Shown: in pieces, positions 38,473 through 47,860 of the stretch
Layout: each line of letters begins with the position of its first letter
Position numbering within the stretch: position 1 is the first letter of the stretch
Assembly (NCBI GenBank): GCA_938075415.1
Contig: CALJHC010000020.1
Coordinates: 1 to 64,000, forward strand
Direction of reading: 5' to 3'
Length of the DNA stretch: 64,000 bases
DNA from: an uncultured Rubripirellula sp.
GTDB taxonomy: Bacteria > Planctomycetota > Planctomycetia > Pirellulales > Pirellulaceae
Program-made: the position numbers and the translations under genes
The notes under the pieces: generated by a model
What the model saw: only the letters and a program-made list of their open reading frames with translations
Told to the model about the DNA's origin: nothing
Database searches by the model: none

Positions 38473-39780
38473 ATGCTAATTCGATCAAGTAGTTTTCTTC
38501 TTTCATTGCTATTGGTCATTGGTGCCATTTGTGCTGATGAACCTGTGAGCTTTACAAAGCAGATCGCCCCAATTTTGAAGGCGAAATGTGTCCCCTGTCA
38601 TGGCCCTAAGCTGGCGGAATCGGATTACCGCGTTGATACGTTCAATTTCTTGATGGCTTCCGGTATTAGTGCTGGGGAAACTGACGAGAGCGACTTTTTC
38701 GATCGCTTAATCACTACTGATCAAGATGTGCGAATGCCCGCTGAGTCCGATCAGCTACCGATGCGGGAAATTGAAATGTTCCGGAAGTGGATTCAAGAAG
38801 GGGCCGCCTTCGATGGCGGTTCGAAGGATGCTAGTCTTGAACAACTGCTTCCAAGAATGAAACATCCTGACCCACCAGAGGCCTACCCGTCATCGTTGCC
38901 AATTTCAGCCATCGCATCTGATGGAAAACAAGTCTTTGTCAGCGGGTACCACGAAATTACCGCATGGTCACTGGACGGAAAGCTGGTGCGAAGAATCACT
39001 GATCAAGGTCAACGCACGTATTCGATTGATCTTCACCCAAATAGGGCGCGGATTCTATCCGCCAGCGGCACGCCCGGCGAGCTTGGTGAAGTTCGTTTGT
39101 TTGATCTTGAGTCTGGTAAGCCACCCACGGTGGTTCAAAAAGCTGGCGAAGTCATCATGGATGCTCGGTACAGTCCGGATGGTAAAAAGATCGCCATTGC
39201 GATGCCCGATGGATCCATCCGTATTCTGAATTCCGATTCATTCGAAGAACAAACCAGATTGGTTGGTCACTCTGACGCGGTTGTTGCCATCGATTGGCAC
39301 CGAGATGGCGTACGTTTAGCGACAGCGAGTCGCGACGCGTCAGCAAAAGTTTTTGACACAAACAAAGGTCAATCCATTGCCACATTCACCGGACACAACG
39401 AATGTGTCAACGGGGTAAAATTTCTAGACGATCAACAACTTATCAGTGTCAGTGATGATGGTACGGCCCAGCGATGGAAAATTGACGGCGGTCGACGCGA
39501 ACAGGTTGTTCTGAGCCAAGCGAGGACTCCTGTGCTCAGTGTTTCGGTATCAGAAAATTCGTTTCTACTGTGCGGTGCAATCCCGACGCATCAGTACAAA
39601 CTGGGTAGCAATCAACTGCTGCAACGCGATGATGCTCCAGATGAATGGGTGACCACGTCTGGAATCTTGTTGGCCGATTCTGAAGACATTTTTTTAACGG
39701 GAACACAGACGGGGCTTATCCGTATTTGGTTCAGTGATAAAGAGAAGGAAGCATCGGAGTTCCGCGCTATTCCGCGTTAA
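38473..39780 (+). CDS. c-type cytochrome (PSCyt1) fused to WD40 propeller
   Basis: The ATG at 38473, two bases after the previous stop, opens a clean signal peptide (MLIRSSSFLLSLLLVIGAIC), so it was preferred over the longer frame. The product is 435 residues. A planctomycete cytochrome C domain covers about 25–130, with heme site C39-V-P-C-H43 and the distal MPAESDQLP segment. WD40 repeats fill about 150–430 (ITAWSLDGKLVRRITDQGQR, VAIDWHRDGVRLATASRDAS, VFDTNKGQSIATFTGHNE). It is the last gene of the five-gene operon, and probably passes electrons in a periplasmic complex held together by propellers; this is inference. Confidence 0.88.
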   Translation: MLIRSSSFLLSLLLVIGAICADEPVSFTKQIAPILKAKCVPCHGPKLAESDYRVDTFNFLMASGISAGETDESDFFDRLITTDQDVRMPAESDQLPMREIEMFRKWIQEGAAFDGGSKDASLEQLLPRMKHPDPPEAYPSSLPISAIASDGKQVFVSGYHEITAWSLDGKLVRRITDQGQRTYSIDLHPNRARILSASGTPGELGEVRLFDLESGKPPTVVQKAGEVIMDARYSPDGKKIAIAMPDGSIRILNSDSFEEQTRLVGHSDAVVAIDWHRDGVRLATASRDASAKVFDTNKGQSIATFTGHNECVNGVKFLDDQQLISVSDDGTAQRWKIDGGRREQVVLSQARTPVLSVSVSENSFLLCGAIPTHQYKLGSNQLLQRDDAPDEWVTTSGILLADSEDIFLTGTQTGLIRIWFSDKEKEASEFRAIPR

Positions 39781-39801
39781 ATGTTTCTCAACAAATCATC
39801 T

Positions 39802-39823
39802 CACCAAGAGATTCACCTTGGTG
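39802..39823. terminator. Hairpin between convergent genes
   Basis: CACCAAG (39802–39808) pairs perfectly with CTTGGTG (39817–39823) across an 8-base loop. It sits 22 bases after the WD40-cytochrome stop and 26 bases beyond the glycosidase stop on the other strand, so it could end both transcripts. No long T-run follows, so strength is doubtful. Confidence 0.4.
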
Positions 39824-39848
39824 CGCATCTGATTTCGTGTTCGGCAAC

Positions 39849-42224
39849 TCAATGGTTATCCTGGGAAGCTTGCAGACTCAGTTCTACTTGAGCTGTTGTT
39901 TGCCCGCTATCAAATTCGTATCGATTGGTATTTGGGTAATCCGACGCAGTAGACTGGACTGCATCGAGTGGTTGAATGTGAGAACGAATCACTTTTTTCT
40001 CTTCCGTCCATGGTTCGATAATGATTTGAAGCGGGCTGTCTGTGATCTTGATCGACTTGGTCACCTCCCTGAGTCCTCCATCTTCATTCTTGATTTCAGT
40101 CCGCTCATATCGGATTACGGGCCAGTGAATCTTTTCTTCACCAAGCTTTTGGATGGGCAGGCGAACCTCCATCCAATTCCAAATTTCCGGCATGATGTCA
40201 TGTACAACGAGCCTGTTGTTGGGAATCGAATACTCAAGCCCGGCTAGGCCCTCGAGGTAAAGAAGGATTTTCCCGGCATTAAAGTTTGAATACTGATCGC
40301 CGAAGAGGTTGCCGCTACGTGTATAGGCTTCTGGTGCGACAGGAAGATTCCAGTCGGATTGAAAGTTGTAATTTTCCAGATGATTCACGGCTAGTCGCCA
40401 GGCTGCATCGCCAAGCCGCTGTCGAAATAAGCCATCGAGCAGGTAGTATGCTGTGTCCGGTGTATAACCGAATGATTGGTCCACCTTGGTTGAAAATAGT
40501 TTCATGGCTTGGCGAGACATGGCGAGAGGAAAAAAACCGTCCTCACCATAAAAGCCATTCTCTTTATCAAAGGCCCAAGATTGGGTCATCTTTGACGCGT
40601 AATCGCGAGGAAAGTACTTCGATCGCAGATGCCAGAATCCGGTCGTCATCAGCATTCCATTTTTTGGTCCGCCAAAATAGTGTTGATGGTTGTTCGCTTC
40701 CCAACGCTGATCGAACCACGCTCGGATTTGTTCAGAATCAAGTGAGACAAGGCTTTTCCAGTGGTCCACATCATCCATGTGCCCGGTGACCTTGGCCATT
40801 GCGATTAATGCTTCTGCCACTTCAAAATGGTTGGAAAAAAATGGAGGAATCCGATCACGGAAAACTTTGCGAAAATAGCCGTCATAACAAGCTGCCAGAA
40901 ATTCGACATCACCGGTGTGTTGATAGATCTGCCAAGCTCCGAGAACATGCTCAGAGAGTTCATTGCCATAGACGCCAGAGTGCCAGTTTTTTCCCTTGGT
41001 GTCGGCTAGTGCGATGGCGCCATTTGAAGATTTCTGATAGTGACCATTTTCAAACAGCTGCTTCCAGGTCAGGACATTTCCGAAAGCGTAATGCGGTTGA
41101 TCGCTGGTCCATGCTCCCACTTTGATTTGGAAAGCCGCGTCATATCGGTGCATACCAAGAAAATTATTGACGGCAGTCTGAGTATGAGGTTCCGTCTCCA
41201 TTCCGCTACCGACATCGATGTAGTACATCAGGTACAAAGACCATAGATAATAATAGATGTCTTCAAATTTTGGATCAGAGCAGCGGAAGTAGGGAATCTC
41301 TTTATTGAGCTGGTGATTCAATGCTCGCTTTTTTGCCAACATTGCTTCGCGCGACTGACCCAGTATTGCCATTGCATTATCGATTGCCCGTTGCTTGTTA
41401 TCGTGCATCGCCCAAACCAAGACGACACCATCACTGTCACAGGGTATCTCGAATTCATAACGCATTTCGCCACGTTCACCCTTATCGATTTTGTGGCTCT
41501 CGGAAAAGTTGCGGGATGCCGCGAGAATGGTGCTCATGCCCTGATACATGATCGGACCAACCTGTTCTGAGCGATCCGTTTCAGGTTTGCACTTTGTTGT
41601 GCCACCTTCGACGATGTGAATCGCATTGTGGTTGGCGTTGTACTCAACCGTCGCTGAACTGGTCAGACTGTGGCGACCGAAGAAGCTTTGGCCATCGAAC
41701 CGCAGCGTGACAGCCTGTGATGCGGTGATGATGGAACAGGCGGTGTCGTTGGCAGCGATGAATTTCTGTTCACGGATTTGAACACCATCAACTTCGTATT
41801 CGCAGATCATTCGGTCCGGCCGCCAAAACATCTTGGTCGGTGCCGGATGGTGATGTACCTTGCCATCCATCACAACGCTTCCATAAAGAACACGTGTGTC
41901 TTTATAGAATTCCCATCCGGAGAAGTCGTTGCCCGTACCGGTGTACTCGGGACCTTGCCCTTGACTCTGAACCAGCCCTACTCCGCGACTGCGAAGATCG
42001 TGATGAAACGGGTGGGTCAGGCCAATCGTTTCGTGTTCTTTTGTTTCCCAACTCGCATGAAAACCACCCACGTAATACGTAACATTACCCGCGAGAAATC
42101 CGTGTTTCTTACCTTGGATCTCCTGCTGCAGACGTTGACAGTAATCTGAAGACGGCGGAGCCGCTGCGATCAGCACATTGACGTTGAACAGCCAGATCAA
42201 CAACGCGGCGTAAAAAGTTTTCAT
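39849..42224 (-). CDS. Secreted six-hairpin glycoside hydrolase-like protein
   Basis: The 791-residue protein has a signal peptide (MKTFYAALLIWLFNVNVLIA). An N-terminal beta domain (about 25–310) is followed by a helical toroid (about 320–690) with acidic loops such as GSGMETEPHTQTAVNNF, WHSGVYGNELSEHVLGAW, AWFDQRWEANNHQHYFGG and NGFYGEDGFFPLAMS, then a C-terminal beta domain. This is the layout of (alpha/alpha)6 glycosidases such as GH63, GH37 and their relatives. The exact family and substrate cannot be fixed by eye. It is the last of three reverse-strand genes after GH127 and a sulfatase, so it probably trims the same sulfated glycan. Confidence 0.7.
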   Translation of the reverse strand: MKTFYAALLIWLFNVNVLIAAAPPSSDYCQRLQQEIQGKKHGFLAGNVTYYVGGFHASWETKEHETIGLTHPFHHDLRSRGVGLVQSQGQGPEYTGTGNDFSGWEFYKDTRVLYGSVVMDGKVHHHPAPTKMFWRPDRMICEYEVDGVQIREQKFIAANDTACSIITASQAVTLRFDGQSFFGRHSLTSSATVEYNANHNAIHIVEGGTTKCKPETDRSEQVGPIMYQGMSTILAASRNFSESHKIDKGERGEMRYEFEIPCDSDGVVLVWAMHDNKQRAIDNAMAILGQSREAMLAKKRALNHQLNKEIPYFRCSDPKFEDIYYYLWSLYLMYYIDVGSGMETEPHTQTAVNNFLGMHRYDAAFQIKVGAWTSDQPHYAFGNVLTWKQLFENGHYQKSSNGAIALADTKGKNWHSGVYGNELSEHVLGAWQIYQHTGDVEFLAACYDGYFRKVFRDRIPPFFSNHFEVAEALIAMAKVTGHMDDVDHWKSLVSLDSEQIRAWFDQRWEANNHQHYFGGPKNGMLMTTGFWHLRSKYFPRDYASKMTQSWAFDKENGFYGEDGFFPLAMSRQAMKLFSTKVDQSFGYTPDTAYYLLDGLFRQRLGDAAWRLAVNHLENYNFQSDWNLPVAPEAYTRSGNLFGDQYSNFNAGKILLYLEGLAGLEYSIPNNRLVVHDIMPEIWNWMEVRLPIQKLGEEKIHWPVIRYERTEIKNEDGGLREVTKSIKITDSPLQIIIEPWTEEKKVIRSHIQPLDAVQSTASDYPNTNRYEFDSGQTTAQVELSLQASQDNH

Positions 42225-42496
42225 GGCTTCCCCAATGGGTTGGTTTTCAATCGAATAAAGGAAAGCAAACTGACCTCACTGAATTGTGTTTTTGGCGTTC
42301 AAGGTTGGCGTTCTAGGAATTGATTGTTCAGTTTCTGTTGAGCCATCTGGTCATCAAGGTTATTGAAAGATCCAGGCATTGAAGTCGCATGCCGAGCGTT
42401 ATCCTCTGTTGGGTGAGGGTGATTTGACCTGACTCGTCGTGCAACTATCGCGACGTGGCGCCTTCGCCAATGTGCCGGATCGATGATTATGCGGTA

Positions 42497-44068
42497 CTAA
42501 AAGGATTTCCCCTGCATGTTTTTCCGGCAATCTGCTCGGTTTTGTTCAAAGCGTAAAAGATCTTTTTCCAATTTAGCTTTGGCATCAGCAATTAGGTTTG
42601 GATCGCCCTGTGCCCGTTCGATCACTTGAAAGTGAACTTTCCAAGCCATGGATTCAAATCGATCCAGTTCATCTAATCGCGCCCGATAAACATCCTGAAT
42701 CGCTTCCGCATCAATTGAATTCAGATACCTCGATAGGCTGGCTTTTAGTTCACTCGCCTTCTCCGGTTGTTGCTCAATCAGATTTCGTTCCTCTTTGTAG
42801 TCGAGTTTGACGTTGAACAGCATTTGCTCGCCGGTCAGCAAGTGTTCCATCAATTTATAATCACCCAAACGAATGACGCTAAGCGGCGGGGCAAAGTAGC
42901 AAGGGTAGTGAAAAACAAAACCTTCGACATCACGTTGAATGTTGCCAGAATTCCCGTTCTCCAATAGATCCCTTAAGCTTCCGCCGTCGAGATTTGCGGG
43001 CAGAGGTTGGTCGCTGCCGCAGTAGTCATGTAAAGTCGGAAGCAGGTCCCATTGTGCAATGGGGACATCACATTGGTATCCCGGTTTGATGCCGGGGCCA
43101 GCAACAACAAAAGGAACTCTTAATCCTCCTTCGTAAAGATTAGCTTTTCCACCTCGAAGTGTTCCATTTGGAGTCAGCCCTCCACCGTTGTCTGATGTGT
43201 AAATAATGTAGGTGTTTTCAAGCTGTCCGGTGCTGCGGACCGTATCGATGATCGCGCCGAGTCCTTCATCCACTTCGTCGATCATGGCGGCGTACTGTAA
43301 CCGCCATGAGCTGATTTTTTTGCTCTTGGGTAACTTCTCCAGTGGTAAATAGTCATCATCATCGCAGTACTTACCACGCGGTAAATTGCGATACTTCTCA
43401 ATCAGATCCGCACGTGCAGCGTGAGGCACGTGAACGGCGTAATGCGAAACCATCATGAAGAATGGGCGTACGCCACTGTGTTGCGTCAAAAAATCGACAG
43501 AACTCCTCTTGAGAGATGCCATTCGCTTAGGATTATCTGGGGGTAACGGGGTGCGGTTTTTCAGGCTGATGAATTCGCCATGGAAATTGCCGTTGTCCGC
43601 GTTGCCATCAATTTCGTCTGTCACGTCGTAACCAATGGTGTTCATTTGCTCGCCGCTCATTCCCTTTCCGAAGTGGGCGGTGACATAACTTGGGTCGGCT
43701 GCTTTCACAGTGTCAGCAAGTGAGACTTCATCCTTCCATTGAAGGTTTCGCTGTAAAGCCAATACATCGTGCACGAAGGTGTACCCGAGTCGCCCTGGAG
43801 TTTTGCCGAATTGAATACTTTTTCGGGACGGTGTGCAGGTGGGGGCTGGCGCATAGGCGCAAGAAAACTTCATGCCGCGATTTGCCAACTTTTCCAAGTT
43901 CGGTGTCTGGTGGAAATCGCTGGCTGAATCAGGATCGCTATCCATCATCCTGACAGACGTGTCAGCCCATCCGAGGTCATCGACGTAGACGATGATAAAG
44001 TTAGGTGGTTCGACGGCGTTCGTGCCAGCTGCGACGATGGCCAAGAACAGGGTAAAAATCAATCTCAT
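42497..44068 (-). CDS. Secreted sulfatase
   Basis: The ATG at 44068 opens a signal peptide (MRLIFTLFLAIVAAGTNA) and was preferred over one 23 codons earlier; the product is 523 residues. Sulfatase sites are IIVYVDDLGWADTSV (metal Asp 30/31), the formylglycine motif C78-T-P-S-R in TCTPSRKSIQFG, AHFGKGMSGEQ, VSHYAVHVPHAAR and IYTSDNGGGLTPNGTLRGGK. The extended C-terminus is helical and charged (about 430–523). It should desulfate a glycan outside the cytoplasm. It lies 95 bases after the GH127 gene and 272 bases before the six-hairpin glycosidase gene, all on the reverse strand, which suggests a small polysaccharide-degradation cluster. Confidence 0.9.
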   Translation of the reverse strand: MRLIFTLFLAIVAAGTNAVEPPNFIIVYVDDLGWADTSVRMMDSDPDSASDFHQTPNLEKLANRGMKFSCAYAPAPTCTPSRKSIQFGKTPGRLGYTFVHDVLALQRNLQWKDEVSLADTVKAADPSYVTAHFGKGMSGEQMNTIGYDVTDEIDGNADNGNFHGEFISLKNRTPLPPDNPKRMASLKRSSVDFLTQHSGVRPFFMMVSHYAVHVPHAARADLIEKYRNLPRGKYCDDDDYLPLEKLPKSKKISSWRLQYAAMIDEVDEGLGAIIDTVRSTGQLENTYIIYTSDNGGGLTPNGTLRGGKANLYEGGLRVPFVVAGPGIKPGYQCDVPIAQWDLLPTLHDYCGSDQPLPANLDGGSLRDLLENGNSGNIQRDVEGFVFHYPCYFAPPLSVIRLGDYKLMEHLLTGEQMLFNVKLDYKEERNLIEQQPEKASELKASLSRYLNSIDAEAIQDVYRARLDELDRFESMAWKVHFQVIERAQGDPNLIADAKAKLEKDLLRFEQNRADCRKNMQGKSF

Positions 44069-44163
44069 TTCAAGGAGACTCACTGAGGAATAGCGAATTG
44101 TGGACTCACGAATTACCGAAGAATCAGTCTGGTTCATTTTAACGTTTTACTTGAACATCCTAC

Positions 44164-46665
44164 TCAGTCTTCAAACGCTACCTGAACTTCGAGAATGCCA
44201 ACACTGGTGTCTTCTTTGGGTGTCATCAGGATTCGAATTGCATCACATTTTAGAGGCGCCGCCGGATGCACCACGTTGAACTGATTGGCTCGCGTGTCGT
44301 AGCGGTCGGTGGTATAGAGATTGAATGGTTGCCACTTTCCATTTTGTTCGACTTCAAGCGACCACTTTTGCGGAAATCTGACGTCTCCTTGCCAGCGATC
44401 CATCCAGAAAACACTGACACTGCGCAAATTTTTGGTCTCGTGAAAGCGTCCCACCACCCATTGGTCCTTACCCGATTGTCCGCGACTGGTCCATCGCGTC
44501 ACCTTGTTACCGCTTGACCATTTATCAGCATCTCCATCGCCGATTGCGGTGAGGGTGTCTTCATCGAACGTGTGGGAAGCCTCAATCGCTGCAAAAACAC
44601 TCTGCTTTGGTAGCTGGATCGGATCGAAGACTGCGTCTTGTTCTTGGGTGGGAAACCACACGGTCATTGAACCCGAACCACGGTTGTTCCAAGCATAATA
44701 GGGTGTCAGTCGCAACTTAGACGATTCCATGGTTCCCGCTTGATTCATGGCGCTGACCTGCGTGGTGAGTTGCACAAACGAACCAGCATCTGTTTTTGTC
44801 GTGCTGAGGGTCGCTTGAGCGGTGTTGGTTGATTTCCCCACAACAAAACGCTGCGTGGCACCACCGTTGTCGACGCTTTCGGCACACATAACAAACGGTC
44901 CGCGAGTAAAAGTCAGTCGATTGGTGTTCGCTGCAACCGCTGGATGACATTCGCTTAACCGAAGGGGCATGGGTAGATGAACTTCAACTCGATCGCCAGC
45001 TTTCCAACGCCGATCGATAGAGACAAAGCCATTTTCAATATCACCCTGAACAAGTGATCCATTGACTTTGACTACCACTTTTTTTGTAGACGAATCCACG
45101 TAGCGGTAAAGTTCTCCCGGGACAAAACGGTCCTGCGTCCACGTTGGAACTCGAAGTAGCATTCGGAATGCGGATGCTTGTTCTGGATTCACAACGATGC
45201 TGATTTCGCCATCGTTTGGGTAAGCTGTCTTCTGCTCAACCGCGACGCGTGTTCCACCAATGTCAATCGATGTTTTGCTTTGGGCGTAGAAGGTGATGTA
45301 AAGATCGTTATCGTCGTGCGCGTAGGTCATGCCGGGGACCTGTGGCAACAGACGAGCCATATTCGATGGACAGCATGCCGTACCGAACCACGGGGCCCTG
45401 CCAGCGGTTCCATGGTTGAATGGGTACTTGCCATTTGAGTCAAGTGGATTCACATAAAAGAATTTGTTGCCCTCAAGATTCACGGCTGCCAAAACGTTGT
45501 TCAGCAAAGCAACCTCGGCAACGTCAAGATACTTTGCGTTCTTGTGCAATAGAAACATTCGGTAATTGAATAGCACGTTACCGACCGCGGCACACGTTTC
45601 ATTGAACGCGTCAGCATTGGGAAGTTCATACTGTGGACCAAAACCTTCGATGCCATGAACCGCTCCGAGTCCGCCAGTGATGTGCATGCGAGTGTTGGTG
45701 ATGTCGCCCCAGATACGATCAAGAGCCTTTCCATAACGATTGTCACCAGTCAGTGTTCCAACGTCCGCCATGGCGGAATAGAGATAGGTTGCCCGAACCG
45801 CGTGACCGACCGCTTCTCGCTGTTCAACAACCGGTGCGTGCTGTTGCGCGTAGGTTGGCGACATGACGCCTTCGCCGTCAGGAACATAACTGACACCTCG
45901 AATTTCAAGAAACTTGCGCGCCATCTCCAAATAGAGTTCTTTCCCGGTTGCACGGTAGAGCTTGACCAATGCGAGTTCCATTTCTTGATGGCCGGGCGCT
46001 TGACGAATCGGTTGACCATTGTTGTATTTTGAATCACCTTCGAAGATGACTTGGTTGATGTGCTGGGCGCTCTTCTCTGCCACCTTTAGCAGTTTGTCTT
46101 TTCCCGTCGCTTGATAATAGGCAATTGCCGCTTCGTATAAGTGTCCGACGTTATAGAGTTCATGGCTATGAACAATGAACGTGTAAGGGAAATCCCCCAT
46201 CATGTTTTTTGAATCACCGACCCCGGTTGTGTGTGATGGATATAGGTAGCCATCTTTGTGTTGGGCTCCGGCAATCAAGTCAGCAAGCTCATCAAGTTTT
46301 TTTTCAAGCTCCGGGTCAGCCCGTAGTTGCAGAAGATAGGCAGCACCCTCCATCACTTTGTAGAGATCAGAATCAATGAATCGGTGGGGGCGATGGTTGT
46401 CAACTTTTTTGCCTGAGAGGAAGTCTCGCGCAGCCTGAAGATGGTCAACGCCTGGTTGGGTCTTTTCAAAAGCAAACGGGACCAGGGTTTTTCGCTGCGT
46501 TTGAAGCCGAGGTCGCCAAAAGTCACTGGTTATTTCGACCTCGTTGAAAGGCACCGGCTTTAGCGGATAGTCGGCAGATTCTGCAAAGGGTCCAATGGCC
46601 AATAGGGGCGTGAGAATGCATGTCAACAATAGTGGTGTGATCGTTTTTTTCATGTTGTTATTCAT
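44164..46665 (-). CDS. GH127-family (DUF1680) beta-L-arabinofuranosidase-like protein with discoidin-like C-terminus
   Basis: The 833-residue product has a signal peptide (MKKTITPLLLTCILTPLL). The GH127/DUF1680 toroid begins FNEVEITSDFWRPRLQTQR and includes FIDSDLYKVMEGAAYLL and IVHSHELYNVGHLYEAA. The zinc and nucleophile residues known from the Bifidobacterium enzyme have clear counterparts: E356-T-C358 in FNETCAAVGN and the C431-C432 pair in TACCPSNMARLLPQ. A C-terminal segment (about 690–833, SVSVFWMDRWQGDVRFPQKW) resembles an F5/8-type C (discoidin) carbohydrate-binding domain. The enzyme should remove terminal beta-L-arabinofuranose or a related sugar. It heads a reverse-strand cluster with a sulfatase and a six-hairpin glycosidase. 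Confidence 0.88.
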   Translation of the reverse strand: MNNNMKKTITPLLLTCILTPLLAIGPFAESADYPLKPVPFNEVEITSDFWRPRLQTQRKTLVPFAFEKTQPGVDHLQAARDFLSGKKVDNHRPHRFIDSDLYKVMEGAAYLLQLRADPELEKKLDELADLIAGAQHKDGYLYPSHTTGVGDSKNMMGDFPYTFIVHSHELYNVGHLYEAAIAYYQATGKDKLLKVAEKSAQHINQVIFEGDSKYNNGQPIRQAPGHQEMELALVKLYRATGKELYLEMARKFLEIRGVSYVPDGEGVMSPTYAQQHAPVVEQREAVGHAVRATYLYSAMADVGTLTGDNRYGKALDRIWGDITNTRMHITGGLGAVHGIEGFGPQYELPNADAFNETCAAVGNVLFNYRMFLLHKNAKYLDVAEVALLNNVLAAVNLEGNKFFYVNPLDSNGKYPFNHGTAGRAPWFGTACCPSNMARLLPQVPGMTYAHDDNDLYITFYAQSKTSIDIGGTRVAVEQKTAYPNDGEISIVVNPEQASAFRMLLRVPTWTQDRFVPGELYRYVDSSTKKVVVKVNGSLVQGDIENGFVSIDRRWKAGDRVEVHLPMPLRLSECHPAVAANTNRLTFTRGPFVMCAESVDNGGATQRFVVGKSTNTAQATLSTTKTDAGSFVQLTTQVSAMNQAGTMESSKLRLTPYYAWNNRGSGSMTVWFPTQEQDAVFDPIQLPKQSVFAAIEASHTFDEDTLTAIGDGDADKWSSGNKVTRWTSRGQSGKDQWVVGRFHETKNLRSVSVFWMDRWQGDVRFPQKWSLEVEQNGKWQPFNLYTTDRYDTRANQFNVVHPAAPLKCDAIRILMTPKEDTSVGILEVQVAFED

Positions 46666-47860
46666 CGGTTTTTAATCTTAATGCCATCTCACTGCTGTAC
46701 GTAATCTACCGTGACAGGAGGGTGAATTGAATCGAGATGAACCGGTTTTAACGACACATCAATCCCAGTTATTTTGATCCGTGTCAGGAATGAGCTTATC
46801 GGATCTGAGGTTTGTCTTCGCCTGCAGGCAGGGGGTTAACCTTTGGTTCTGTTGAGAAAATCTGCCCGTTGAATATTTACGTCTGATTCTGAATTTTTCC
46901 ACCATGTCGTCAGCGTGGACCATGGCCCTGCAGTTCGGCGATCGCCCGGAAACAAATCAGTGTCATTTTTGCTTGGTTGGCTTTGAGTCACGAGGCAGGG
47001 ACCGCACAGTGTGGTGTCCGCGTTGTGTGGTGCAGGGAGACGAGTTTTGCGGAGCTTGTTGAGGCAGGTGTCGAGGTGTGTTACCTAAAACGGGCCCGCA
47101 CAGGCGATGGATGAAGGGTTAAGTGAATGATTACCTGAGAATCAATTATGAAACTGCCTGAAAATAATACTTTTCACCATTGTATTTCGGTAATTTTCGT
47201 TGGACCGGTGGTTAATCACTAAACCTCCTCGCGTTTCGGGCCAGTTCTCGGATTGATCTGACGGCATGAAGGAAACACGAAGTCCGCTTTTAAGGACGAT
47301 GTCGTAGTTTTTCAGCCTGAATTTCATTTGTGACTGCTGAAGAGCAGCGGATCAAATGGTTGTGTGCAAAGAGGTTGTTGATAACGTGATGACCGAAAGA
47401 AGTGATGCTGATAACTGGGCCGTTGTTTTACGAAAATCCCATGCTTTCTTAAGTACGGTGGGACGTTAAAGTCAGGTTCGGTCCTTCGACGCCATTCATC
47501 AATTTTGGTCAATCGTGAAGACGCGGCGTTGGTTCAGAGAGTGATGCTGCCTATCGTTTTCAGTCGTAGTGAATGGTAGGGTTTGATCCGGAATGTAAAA
47601 CATGAACGTTCAACTACTTGCATACCTAGCGAGCTACTGGATTCACCTGAAACGAACCATTTTGACATCGCAGAGAGTGAAGGGTTGCAGTGTATGACTA
47701 CGGTCATTGCAGATCTTCCACCGCTTGTCCGGATTCTTGATTTGCAAAAATTGCATTGGGTGATCAGACGGTAACCCGTTAGGTCAAGCAGGTCCTGGTG
47801 ACGGGAAAAATTGGTGTATATTGAGGCCATAGAAGAACGAGTCTTTTTTTAAGAAATCTC
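46666..47860. other. 1.2 kb divergent intergenic region
   Basis: This gap separates the reverse-strand GH127 cluster from the forward sulfatase/cytochrome operon, so both promoters lie in it. Apart from the small Cys-rich frame at 46904–47062, the frames here look random. The 5' flank of the operon has an AT-rich stretch at about 47810–47855. Confidence 0.4.
46904..47062 (+). CDS. Possible small zinc-ribbon-like protein
   Basis: A 52-codon frame starts at the ATG at 46904 (a second in-frame ATG is at 46922). It contains three C-x-x-C pairs: CHFC, CPRC and CGAC. Three such pairs in about 35 residues is a pattern typical of metal-binding ribbons or small rubredoxin-like folds. Against it are the weak ribosome binding site, the lack of relatives known to me and the TG-rich base composition, which favours Cys codons by chance. 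It lies in the gap upstream of the sulfatase/cytochrome operon. The call is speculative. Confidence 0.3.
   Translation: MSSAWTMALQFGDRPETNQCHFCLVGFESRGRDRTVWCPRCVVQGDEFCGAC

Noticed and set aside
47534..47830. Reverse-strand frame before the sulfatase/cytochrome operon
   Set aside because: No motif, and it would overlap the likely promoter region of the operon.
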